The notes under the pieces: generated by a model
The model's input: only the letters and a program-made list of their open reading frames with translations
Told to the model about the DNA's origin: nothing
Database searches by the model: none
Program-made: the position numbers and the translations under genes
Shown here: positions 8,875 through 19,192 of the stretch, piece after piece
Numbering within the stretch: position 1 is the first letter of the stretch
Layout: every line of letters begins with the position of its first letter
NCBI GenBank assembly: GCA_956465555.1
Contig: OY101121.1
Location: 1,822,722-1,886,721, forward strand
Source: Nitzschia sp. pyKryTriq1
Lineage: Eukaryota; Bacillariophyta; Bacillariophyceae; Bacillariales; Bacillariaceae
Direction of reading: 5' to 3'
DNA: 64,000 bases

Positions 8875-11800
8875 TTATTCCTCCTCCTCGTCATCGAGTA
8901 CTTTCCTCTTTTTGGCGGGCTGCTGCTCGTCGCCGCTATCCTCATTGTTTCGTTTCGAGCTTGAAGGAACTAGTTCTTCGTCGCTTTCCTCCTCGCTACT
9001 GTCGCCAAAGAGGTCTTCTTGAGTCGGTGGGGCAGCTGCTGGAGCTTCAGCAGCATCTTCGCCTTCCGCACTTTCGTCCGCGGCACCGTCTGGTTTATCC
9101 TCTCCCTTCGCCTGGTCGTCCTCGATGTCGGAATCGTCGCTGTCAGAATCTTCAAACAAATTAGCAGTGCTGGGAGCAGCTTCTTGACCGTCATCCTCTT
9201 CCTGAAGCTCTTCGTCTTCGGCATCAGGGGCAGCCTTGTTCTTCTTCGCTTTCTTTTCTGATTGAGCCTTGACGGCTGCCTGCTCTTGCTCCCAGCCGGC
9301 TCTCAAATCCTCGACCTTCTGCATCTTCTCTCGTGCCTACGGGACAAAGCAATAATTAGTGATCAATAAACAAATGCCGCGACGGAAACATTCACTCCTG
9401 CATATACGTACTCGGCGGTCGCGTTCCTCCCCCTTCTTTGCCTCCTCTTCCATTCTCAGCTGCTCTCGGAGTTTTTCTTCCTTCATCTTCGATTCAGCCG
9501 CCAAACGTTGCAGCTCCTTCAGCTCGTTCGCCTCCTCTTCTCGTTTTCGCTCATCTTCTAGGTGTGACTTAGCACTCTCAATATTGCTCTTACAGTGCGT
9601 CAAAAAGTCATTCAACATCGATGTTGCGATCGTGACCTTCAAACCTTCACTCTTTTTCTTCAAAATCTCCTCCACTGTTTCGTAACTTTTTTGGAGACCA
9701 TTGAGGGCCTCTTCGACCTCAGAAGCAGTTCTCCGAATGTTTCTGGTTAACTTTTGCAAAACACAGTTGGCTGCTTGTAGTTTTGTCATGCACAAGTTGT
9801 AGGTCAAGACAATGTTCTTGGACGTATTCTCTTCCAAGGCCAACTCGAGATGTTCCATCGCCTTCTTGTATCGCTCATCTGCAGGGGCAGCTTTGGCATT
9901 GTTGAAAAGTTCCGTCTGACGAGCCCAATCAAAGTATGCAAAAGCAATGTACATCAACACGTCCACTTTGTCGTCAGTGCGACTCTTCGACGTAATCGGG
10001 GCACTTCCGTCTTCTGTTCGCTTCAGGTAGCTCTGGTACATTTGGAGTGCTTCGGGGTGACGCTTTTGAGCTAGATAGACATGCCCCAGATTCAGGTGGG
10101 CGTCGGCAATGCTATCTCCACTCACTTCGCGCACACGGTTGAAAACATCTTTGGCCTTGAACAATTCTGCTTTTTCGGCGAGGACAGTTCCAAGCCCGTT
10201 GGCGGCGTAGGCATTTGCTGTATCTTTTTGCAAAATTCGTTTGTAGAAATCGGCCGCGTAGACAATATGTTTTGCATACCGACCCGGAATGTTTAAGTTG
10301 GCAAAGTAGATATTACCCAGACTGAGCATTGCATACGCTTCCACGTTCTGGACCTTCTTGGTGAGCAAGCCATCGAAGACTTGCTGAGCAGGAGCCCAGT
10401 CACAGAGCGAAAGGTGGAGGTTACCAATAAGAGTCAAAACTTCAGGATTGCCTGGGGCGGTCTCAGCCACAATCTTCAGCCACCCAGCACATTCTTTCAG
10501 TGCCCCACAGTCGATCGCAATGCAAGCCAATCGTAGGTAGGAGTTGACATATGCCGGATTTCTCTTAATCACTGCCTTGTGCAGCTCGACTGCCGCAAGA
10601 GTTCTGCCGACCACTTCATGGAGCCTTGCCAAGTTGAAAGCAATACTGATCGCAGAGGCTTGGTCCAATCGACCATTTTCTCGCTTCACGAACAGAGTGG
10701 CAACCTTCTTGCCCTGAGCCTCCTCGTTAGATTCGTTCTCTTTTGACTCGCCCTCTTTGGCTTCGTCGGTGTCCCCTTCTTTGCTTTCCTTAGCCTTCGG
10801 CTTCGGCTTGTCAGTCTTCAATGGATCCTTGAGCTCCAGCGTCATGGTGTCGCCATCTTCCACAATATTCACCACTTGAGATTCGAAGGATTCTCCGACT
10901 CTTACATGATCACCAGATAACAGGCCAATGTCGGTAGCTTTCTTGCCATCTGCATTGGTGACTTTCAAAGACGTGGTCCCTTCTTCGCTCGCCTCATACT
11001 GCACTTGAAGGGTTGTGTCCACATAATCGAAGAACATCGAGTTATCCTGATGCCGAATTCTACCCCCCTCGATACCAACGTTCTCCATGGTCGCCAACTT
11101 TCGCGTTGCTTCGTCGTCCGCAGCATCCAGAGCCAGTCGATACATTTTCAGGCTTTCCTCGTAGTTCTTTGTCTCGTGGCAGAGTACACCAATGTTTGTG
11201 TAGATTTCAGAAGGAATCTTTTTTCCCTGGCGCTCCATGAGCTGGACGGCCTTCTTGTATCTTTCCAGCGACCGCGGATAGTTGGTTTCGTCTTGTTGCA
11301 ATGCTAGTGCTTCATGCAGGATCAAATCCGGGTTCAAGGGATCCAAATCAATAGCCTTGCGTAGATTGGCTAAACCATCTTGAAGCTTTTTCCGGCCCTT
11401 GACTTCCAGCAGACCCAAAGTTGCCAAGGCGTCAGTGGCAGTGTTCGATGTCCCGAGGACGAGTTGGAGATGAGCAGCGGCTTCGGCGTATTCTTCTTGT
11501 GCAATGAGTGTTTGTGCCAGACCGAATCTCGCGGGGCTAAGATTTGGGGAAAGCTTACAGGCTCGATCGTAAAACTGGTGAGCATGTTCGAGGTCGTCAC
11601 GGACATGATAGACGCGCGCCAAGAAGAACAGTGACTCGGCCTGAATATCCTGAACACTAGTACTATTGTATGCCCCCTTGGCAAGTGCAATCACGCGGTC
11701 GTAGTCTTTCTTCCATACCTTGAGGCCAGCTGATGAAAGGAATGGAGAGTAGACTGTTAGAACAACTGCACCGCCAGGTACTATTTCTCGTTCCCGTGGT

Positions 11801-12964
11801 TGACGTACCAGTCGATGGTCCCTTCCATGGATCCTTCATTCGGAATGTATTTCCATCTTCATCCGTCTCATCCCCAAAATCTGCAACATATGTCTCAAAG
11901 TCTGTCCCGATTCGAATACGTTCCCCTTCTTCCAGAGGGATTGGCTGCGACCCCTTGACCAACGTAGATCCTTGAATGACTTCGGCGGTCCCCGACATGG
12001 GCGTCCACTTCCAAAAGTAGTGATTGGCAAGATGATTCTGTACCATAGCATTGGAGTGATCCAGAAGATTGGCCATGGACATCATTTTGATCGCCTTTTC
12101 CATGAGAGAATTGAATTCGGCACTGGTTTCATCTAGGCTCGCCATATCTAGAACAGCACTTCCGACCATGGCATCCACGTTCTCGGGATCAATACTAAGA
12201 GCACGTGCAAAGGCGGCTTTGGCCCTATCGACCTGTCCCAGGCGATAGCAAGCAAGTCCGAATCCTACCCGAGTAGCTGCCCCACTCTTGTTGGGGTACA
12301 AGCGCATGGCTTCCGCGTACATACCCTGGGCTCCTTCGTAGTTCTTCTCCAGATACATGACTGCCGCCAACCCCAACAACGCCGGCAAGACCCTACCGCA
12401 TTCCTTCAGCGTAGTATCAAAGAAAAATTTTGCTTGCTCTAAACGGCCCGCACTCAAATTCAGCATTCCTCTTCCCATCCAAGTCATAGGGAAAAGATTG
12501 TCTACGGTGGACGAGTGCGTGAATCGATTGTCTGCCATACTGCGTAGTTCATCCTTGGGTTCCGATCCCGATCGATCGAGAGATTGCTCAGCTTGAGTCA
12601 AGTGCGCAATACCCGCTGACGCAAATAGTCGGACTCGCTCTTCCCGGGTTCCACCGAGTCGCTCACAGCCCGCCTGCAAGATCGCCGAGGCTTCCCGTGC
12701 ATGTTGTTTGTATTGAATGTACAAGAGGGCAGCGTCCGCCCAGACATTGAGAGGGGCATTTTCGTCCTGAAGCACTTGCAAGAGAGTCGAAGAGGGAGTA
12801 TCGGGCATCTCCTCGGGGAAAATCTCAATGAACAAGTCTTTGGAAGAAGCCGAAGTGATGGGAATGACCAGTGATTGATTGGCCGAGGAGGGCTCTTCTC
12901 CATTGGAGTCGTCCTCCATCACGACATCCCCTTCGCCTTGCTGCGCTGTAAAATCTGCAGCCAT
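8875..12964 (-). CDS. CTR9: PAF1 complex subunit CTR9 (TPR protein)
   Basis: Three exons: 12964-11809, 11729-9412 and 9336-8875 (introns of 79 and 75 nt), 1311 aa. I take MAADFTAQQGEGDVVMEDD as the start; upstream in-frame codons lie in a repeat-rich leader. The protein is a long array of tetratricopeptide repeats (for example AYNSTSVQDIQAESLFFLAR, NVEAYAMLSLGNIYF, AYAANGLGTVLAEKAELFKA, DAHLNLGHVYLAQKRHPEAL). It ends in a charged coiled coil (ESKMKEEKLREQLRMEEEAK) and an acidic Ser/Asp/Glu tail, the CTR9 arrangement. CTR9 scaffolds the PAF1 complex on elongating RNA polymerase II and supports H2B ubiquitination and H3K4/K36 methylation. It is slightly longer than animal CTR9 (about 1170 aa), partly because of two beta-rich-looking inserts near residues 325-382 and 619-692 that resemble each other (see findings). 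Confidence 0.9.
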
Positions 12965-12974
12965 TGTTTCAACC

Positions 12975-13001
12975 CAATTGGATTGGATTGGATTGGATTG
13001 A
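12975..13001 (-). promoter_or_regulatory. CCAAT pentamer run upstream of CTR9
   Basis: On the minus strand five overlapping CAATC/CCAAT units stand 11-37 nt before the CTR9 start codon. CCAAT is the NF-Y site, but so close to the ATG this is more likely a 5' UTR pentanucleotide repeat. Confidence 0.35.
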
Positions 13002-13189
13002 ATCGAGTTGAGTAGACAACTTGCTTCGAGTATTTTGTTGTCGGGTAGCTCGCGGCAATGACCGTACTCGTAGCGTCTGATGCAACCTTTGCTACAGTAG
13101 TTTACTTTGCGGTTGCGGCTGGTCCCGGTTGTTGGGCGATGGCAGCCCCGCCATGGTCGATGCTTGCTTTTGATGCTTAAATGCATGCA

Positions 13190-13250
13190 TCGGCGCGCGT
13201 CAGTACGGTACCGGTACCGGTACCTGGTACCGGTAGGAGATTCGACTTGC
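13190..13250. repeat. GGTACCGGTACC palindromic microsatellite
   Basis: Between 13203 and 13236 GGTACC and ACCGGT alternate over about 30 bases, making nested perfect palindromes. It is one of the densest examples of the motif class found through the window's intergenic DNA. Confidence 0.65.
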
Positions 13251-13756
13251 TACGTAGCTTGGACCGCTCTGCCGCTGTACTGATGCTTATCACTTGCGGT
13301 CGACATGCAGACGATTATCCTGCCCGCTGCCTGCCGGCCGGCGCGGCCGTCTGACAACGGTGACGTCAGCTCGTCTCTCCCACAGTACATACAGACATTC
13401 GGATCACCAGTCCCTGGTGTTGGAGAAATAATAAAGGCCAGGATTTACTACTGTAGTGGCCGCAGTCACCTGCCTTCTCTACTAGTCCACCTCCGGGTGG
13501 AGACGGTAAACCAGAGGATGGGCTGAGCGCAGGTTTAACTACTACAAATACTTTTCTCTTTGCCGAACAAGAAGTCCTCACTTCACAGAGAAACACAAGT
13601 ATTATGGCTATTGTCCCCTTTGGACTTGTGGCTTGCTGCCCAAGCCAGACACCCTTCGGGGACACTCCACGTGTAGAATTTGTACCAATTTCAATTAATT
13701 ATACTGTACTGTTGAAGCAAATAGCAATCCAGCAACACTTTGGAATCCAATAAAGA

Positions 13757-13985
13757 TATTCACAATGGTGTTGTGATGGTTCTTGGCAGTCAGATTGTTG
13801 ATACGCGCGCGACGTTCGACACAATAATCCCAAAAAGCTAAGGGGCAGTTAGAGCTCTCCTTCATGTCCTTGCGGACTGCCTACTTAATCAGTTCAATGT
13901 ACAATTCGGCGCGATTAGACCACGGCGTGCCTTCCTCCAGCAATCGCAACGTGGTGCCGATTTCACCTAAAAACTTCTTGAGATC
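13757..13985 (-). mobile_element. Relic of a diatom-type Ty1/copia integrase-reverse transcriptase region
   Basis: The minus-strand translation from 13985 reads like the segment of diatom Copia (CoDi) polyproteins after the integrase core: GTTLRLLEEGTPWSNRAELY, a TAG at 13883-13881, then AVRKDMKESSNCPLAFWDY and CVERRARINNLTAKN. The similarity fades on both sides, no LTRs are visible within 1 kb and the frame is broken, so this is a dead fragment of about 230 bp. Identification rests on remembered family features, not on a search. Confidence 0.7.
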
Positions 13986-14365
13986 CTGTCAAAAAGGAGA
14001 AGAAAGATCCGAGACAAAGATTGGCAGATGTCCGATCTTGGTCATCGGAATATCATCGAGTGCCACGTGGCAGCGCGGCCGACTCGACTGATTGGCATAT
14101 CAAACAAGGTACGTTACCACTGAAGCCATTCAGCCATCATTCTTCTACTCGTACCGGTACCCTCTACGCTGCTTTTACAGTCAGTGATAGTCTACTAGTA
14201 GTAATGCACACATCCGTCCTCACTCTTTCTTTTCTTCTCTATGACTACTACTGTACGGTACTACCTCTGAAGTTGATCTCGGCTTCTGATGCAATCTCCT
14301 TCTTTACGAATGAATAGAATGATGAAGTGTCACCGTTGAAATTCTTACTGTATTGAGACAATATT

Positions 14366-15862
14366 ATGAGAAAGCGAAATTCGAACTTGTGGTTAATATT
14401 GCTGGCGGCTGCTTCGATTTCGATTCTCTCCACCCAGTTTGTTACCATCTGGATGACAAACCTTTCCGGCTTTGATACTTCCAATGTGCACGATGCTCCC
14501 CTTCTCCAGAATAATACGACGCCACCCCGGAAGAAGAATCATCTTCACCTCTCGAATCCGAAAAATGGACGACTCACTAGCCTTCCAGGAAAGAAACCGG
14601 TAGTGACGACGACTCCGAGAACGGAAAAGAACACAACGACAGTCAGGACTGATCCATCAGATAACAATACGCCTCCCAGGCCACATCCTCATGCTGGTGC
14701 TAGAGATATCGATGGTTCTTGGGGCTACATTGCGGATGTTACGTTGGTGCGTCGATTTGTGTCGGCACGATACCATAAACTGCAGAATTCCATCTTTCGT
14801 CACTCCACCTTGGAATCCCATCTTTATCTGCGGGACGATCGTGAACTTGAAAGTGCCTGTAACGCCAAACCAAGAGAAGGAAAAGAGCGAAAAGCAGGTT
14901 GGCGACTATTGACACAAAAGGTACTGGTGGATGGGCCAGATCCAAAGCCGATTTCCGAAACTGACCATACATATCCTTATGCATCTACTTCGTCTCAAGT
15001 CGTCCCCAGCAAGCATACTCCTCGAATTTTGTGCGCAATCTACACCTACGAAAAGCGACAAGAAATGGCAACTACTATTGCCGACACTTGGGGGTGGAAA
15101 TGTGATGGATTTTTCGCTGCATCGACCAAGACAATTCACGAAGAATTTGATCCCGATGGTAGCACGAAAGAAGTGAATGGACTAGGTTCGGTGGACTTGC
15201 CCCATTTAGGACCCGAACAATATGAGAATATGTGGCAAAAGACAAGGTCAATTCTAGCATACATGCATGACAACTATCTGGAATCTTTTGACTTCTTCTT
15301 TCTGTCAGGCGACGATACCTATCTGATTGTGGAGAACCTACGACGAACGCTAATTTCGATGGGGGATGATGCTTGGGAGTACCCGCTCTATCTCGGCCAC
15401 TGGATTCCCTATGGTTCCAATGGTAGCTACTTTTGTGGGGGTGGTCCGGGTTATGTACTGAACAGGAAATCATTGGAGCTGCTGGTAAAACATGTCTTCC
15501 CTAGCTGCAAGGCCGATTTGAAGAGTTCGTCGGAGGATCGATTGTTAGGCCAGTGCCTCCAAACCATTGGAGTTGTTGGCAATCATAGTGTTGACGCCTT
15601 GGGTGCGCAGCGATTTCATGGCATGGATCCCCATGATACCTGTACGATGAAAGGGGAGTCGGGTTTTTTTGGCATGCTCTATCGTTTCTGGGGTGAACAC
15701 TATGGGTTTCGAACAGGATTCAATTTGACGAGTAGTCAGTCGGTAAGCTTCCATAAGCTGACAACTTCACGGCATTTGAAGCGCATCCATGCTATTCTCT
15801 ACAAAAGTTGTCCGCCAAACACGACGATCGGTGATATTCTTGGCCGTCCATCTTTGTCCTAA
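14366..15862 (+). CDS. GT31 beta-1,3-galactosyltransferase, core-1 (C1GALT1)-like
   Basis: Single exon, 498 aa, ATG at 14366. A short basic N-terminus is followed by a membrane anchor (about residues 8-31), a Pro/Thr-rich stem to about 215, then a Fringe/C1GALT-type catalytic domain: ILCAIYTYEKRQEMATTIADTW, YENMWQKTRSILAYMHDNYL, FFFLSGDDTYLIVENLR, FCGGGPGYVLNRKSLELL and SSEDRLLGQCLQTIGV. Core-1 synthase transfers galactose from UDP-Gal to O-GalNAc in the Golgi; acceptor use in a diatom is unknown. The usual DDD metal motif is GDD here (Gly315-Asp-Asp317). The two following aspartates are kept, so activity is still plausible. It points away from CTR9 across a 1.4-kb gap holding the copia relic. 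Confidence 0.85.
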   Translation: MRKRNSNLWLILLAAASISILSTQFVTIWMTNLSGFDTSNVHDAPLLQNNTTPPRKKNHLHLSNPKNGRLTSLPGKKPVVTTTPRTEKNTTTVRTDPSDNNTPPRPHPHAGARDIDGSWGYIADVTLVRRFVSARYHKLQNSIFRHSTLESHLYLRDDRELESACNAKPREGKERKAGWRLLTQKVLVDGPDPKPISETDHTYPYASTSSQVVPSKHTPRILCAIYTYEKRQEMATTIADTWGWKCDGFFAASTKTIHEEFDPDGSTKEVNGLGSVDLPHLGPEQYENMWQKTRSILAYMHDNYLESFDFFFLSGDDTYLIVENLRRTLISMGDDAWEYPLYLGHWIPYGSNGSYFCGGGPGYVLNRKSLELLVKHVFPSCKADLKSSSEDRLLGQCLQTIGVVGNHSVDALGAQRFHGMDPHDTCTMKGESGFFGMLYRFWGEHYGFRTGFNLTSSQSVSFHKLTTSRHLKRIHAILYKSCPPNTTIGDILGRPSLS

Positions 15863-17243
15863 TGCCTTTGTATATTTGCCAATCTAGTAGGGCCCGCTAC
15901 TAGACTTCTCAAAGCATTTTCTACCGTGTGAAAACACAGTCAGAGGGAGGCAGCGCCAATCCCTCTCTTGAGTATAATGCAGCATTAGTATTGCTTACAA
16001 TCAAATGTCAGATGCAAATAAACATTTTATACTGTACTAGTAGTTTGTAATCGCGTACGAAACGCACGTGTGGTCCTCCTAAGACTTGGAGCAGGTTGGC
16101 GTAGTAGCAGTCTCCTCATCAAATCCATAGTTGCTACTAAGTTGCTTTTGATAGGGTACTATAGAAAAGGGGGTTCTTCTCGCTGACCTAGAGCAGCACC
16201 AACTAGTACCAGCACGACTGGGAACTACTAGAGCTGGCCACTACTAGAGAGAGCTGACCTGCGATCAGCAATTTGTCCGTCATTGAAGTCAGGTTCTTTG
16301 TACCGGTAGTTCTGATAAGCGTACATTGTTACTACAGAGGACAGACGCGGACACTCCTTGTCTAGTAGTACTAGTCATGAGATATGGCCATCAGCACTGC
16401 TCCTCCCACAGGGAAAAATGGGACCGGGGGGCGGGGCATCTACTTCTCTACGACTAGTAGCGACGAGTACGTACGAAATACTCTCTCTAGCTAGCTAGCT
16501 AGCTAGAGAGTCGAGAGGCTAGTAGAGTAGAGCTACCGGTAGTTATTGAGGTGCGTCGTACACGAGTTGCAAAGTACTTGTACCGGTACCAGTAGCGGGA
16601 ATTGAGCAGCTCGCCATGCGGAGGGTGCGACACACATATAGACTTCAAGAAAAGAGGAGAGGTGCGTCATATTTCCGTCTGTTCATGTGTCGGTAATTTC
16701 TCGTTCTCTTAGCGATGCGTGTTGCACCGTCCTTTTCAATGCGTTTGAAGCATTGAGTATTGAGGAAAACGAACAGGCGTAGAATAAGAGATCCGGAATG
16801 TTCTTTGTGGTCAATAATTTCCCACCGAGACGACACGAACGAGATCCGTGTTGTTATATACTCCGAGTCGTGATGACTCCGATCAAATAAGCCTCCGATG
16901 CAACAACGGGTCGGGCTCACATGAATTCGGACTGTCTCTGGGATTGGTTATCCGGCGGTGGGTCCTTACTACTACTAGCACAGAAAATTTTCAGGTCGAT
17001 GAGCATGATGGGAAGAGATGGGACAAAGATCAACGAAATTTCCCAGCTCGATCCCGCCCCAATATTGTGACAGAGACGCTCTTGTCAAACGCAATCGACT
17101 CCTAGTGTTGTGCCGTTCCAACGATTCGACTCCACGTTCTTCCCACGGAGGTTGCCGAAATCGTTCCATCACTGTTCATAAAAATTCCCGCTCAATCTCA
17201 CAATTATTTACAGCTACAAGTTTTGGGTCACTTTAACATTACA
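15863..17243. other. Intergenic, repeat-rich, no gene seen
   Basis: This stretch contains dense CTACTAGTAG-type motifs (about 16190-16580) and the 28-nt perfect palindrome at 16483-16510. Between 16640 and 17230 there are only short ORFs without recognisable features. Confidence 0.5.
16483..16510. repeat. 28-nt perfect palindrome built on (CTAG)n
   Basis: CTCTCTAG, a run of AGCT/CTAG units and CTAGAGAG form a perfectly self-complementary 28-mer. It could extrude as a cruciform or be a slippage product. Confidence 0.8.
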
Positions 17244-18378
17244 ATGAAGTATACGGTGGAGCTATTCATCCTCTGCAATGTTATTCTCTCAACCGAGGGA
17301 GCAGCACGAAGCAAAGATGATTCCTCTGAGTTCGAGTTTGGGAGAATGACTTCCCCAAGGTCGAAAGGCCGAAAGCTCGAAGCAGTTGAAATGTAAGGGC
17401 TCGAATAGCGTTGCCTTTTGTTCAAGTACACCAATCACTCTCACAGCTTCTATCACTCTCTTTTGAAGATTCTTTCGCGATCTCATGGATGAAGATATCG
17501 TTACCATGTCCATGAGTATGAGTATGAGCATGTCCCACAAGCCGCAACCCCCTACTCCATCGCCTGTATCACCCACTGATCCGCCAGTCACTGCTTCACC
17601 AGCACCACAAGGACAGATTGTTGATGATGGTTTCAATACCAGTGTTGGCTGCGACGAACAGCGTCAGACAGTCGTCAGTCTAGACCTTGAAGTGGAGACT
17701 GTTATTGGAAAAGCCACCTTCTCGAACGAAGTGGTTAAGGCCTTGAAAGCAGCACTATCGGATGAATATTCCTTTTGTGATTTCCCGCGAAGAAAGAGAC
17801 GCAATCTGGAAGAGCAGGTTCCCATTTTGGTCGGAGATGTTGTGGTCGTCGAGGAAGCCGGTAAGCCCAAATAAAGAAAGTGATCTTGACGATTGATGTG
17901 ACTGTGTTTCTCATAATTTGATTTGTTGAACGAATCCATAGGTTCCTGCAATGTTGAGTCAGATCTTGCGGATCAGTGCCGCTTTGCTCGATTGGACATT
18001 CAAGTTTCAGGCGGGAATGGACAAGACGTTGCCGCTCTCATCGAGGCATCGGTCCAAAATATTTTGGAAGACAGCACGGAGTTTGATGATCAGCTGATAA
18101 CTGACGGTATCGTGGATGTCCGTCTTAGGGACGACAGTAGTGCTGCTCCCATAGCTGCGCTAACATCTGGTGGAGCCACTCCGCCACCTGGAAGTCCTGC
18201 CACCACCGCCGTGGTGACAATTGCTGCCACTGCTGCTATCGTTCTGTTTGCTCTAGCATTCAAACGATCTCGCCAAAAGGGTGGGTACGATAACCTGGAC
18301 GCCAAGGATGCTGACGGGCAGAGTTACGCCAATACTGCACCCGGTACTGTAGCAAGTAGTACCGCCGTTGCGATTTGA
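17244..18378 (+). CDS. Type I membrane protein of unknown function, possible SEA-like ectodomain
   Basis: Three exons: 17244-17392, 17469-17860 and 17942-18378 (introns of 76 and 81 nt, phases agree), 325 aa. Order of parts: signal peptide (MKYTVELFILCNVILSTEGA), a short linker with a Met-Ser repeat (MSMSMSMSMSH), a Pro/Thr-rich stretch, and a folded region with four Cys (GCDEQRQ, FCDFPRRKRR, GSCNVES, DQCRFARLDIQV). The folded region looks like two alpha/beta units, reminiscent of SEA domains, and has the basic patch RRKRRNLEE that could be a furin-type site. A transmembrane helix follows (TTAVVTIAATAAIVLFALAF), then a short cytosolic tail. I do not recognise the family and the SEA comparison is only an impression. 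The domain order suggests a cell-surface or silica-vesicle membrane protein. Confidence 0.7.
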
Positions 18379-19192
18379 GACGTTGTTTGCTTGTATGTCT
18401 TGAGTGGTCGACACATGAAACGACACCATAGTGATGATGTAATTCCCCACTATTAAAATATGCCTGGTTTGCGCTGTCGATGATTTTTCTCATGTTTTAA
18501 ACGGCGGTTTTCGTACCGGCAATGCCGCGCACACCTTTAACTTGTTGTCGGTAGATAACCAGCCCAGGGCGCCTCCGAGCACCGGAATACCACTTTCCTC
18601 TTTCTCGTCTTCGAGCGGGCCGCAATCACGCAGCCCGAGGCGATCTTTGCTTCCAGCTGAGATATTTGTGCTGTGGGGGAGCTCATGGATGGAGCAATTG
18701 TCTTGACAGCAGTTGTGAAATAGGCTTACAAGATGGTGGGCCGAGAGCAGTTGAATGGTGAACGCCGTTGAATGTTGACAATGTTGATAATTTTTGACAA
18801 TGCTCTCGTCGCTCGTCGTCGTCGCGATCAGCCACGAAAAAATTGAAAGGCGCGCGATGATAATCTCTTCTTTCGACTGGCGCGACTTCATCTCCCCGGC
18901 CCCCTTGTTTTAGCCCCTCCCCCGCTAGCTGCGCTGCGCTCGCCCCCCAAAGCGAAAAGCCTTCCGTTGGAACCCAACGTTTAGCGTTGTTATCCTTGCG
19001 TTTAGTGCCCAAATCAAAAGATGATGACGAAGCCCGCAGAAGCAAGGTCGACGATCTCGCACAGCCCTCGAAATGATGGACATTTCATCGCGAAAGCCAA
19101 AGCCAACATCAGTCGTAGCTCTATATTGCATCTACCGGTACGACGTTATTTGCACTGAATAGTATCGACTGATATCTCTAAAGGAAGAAAAA
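18379..19192. other. Intergenic, no gene seen
   Basis: GC-rich in the middle (about 18880-18960). Overlapping minus-strand ORFs show no domains. The 3' part is the promoter and leader of the Arf-GAP gene. Confidence 0.45.

Noticed and set aside
18490-19131. Minus-strand ORFs of 68-133 codons
   Set aside because: No motif, and they lie in the promoter region of the Arf-GAP gene.
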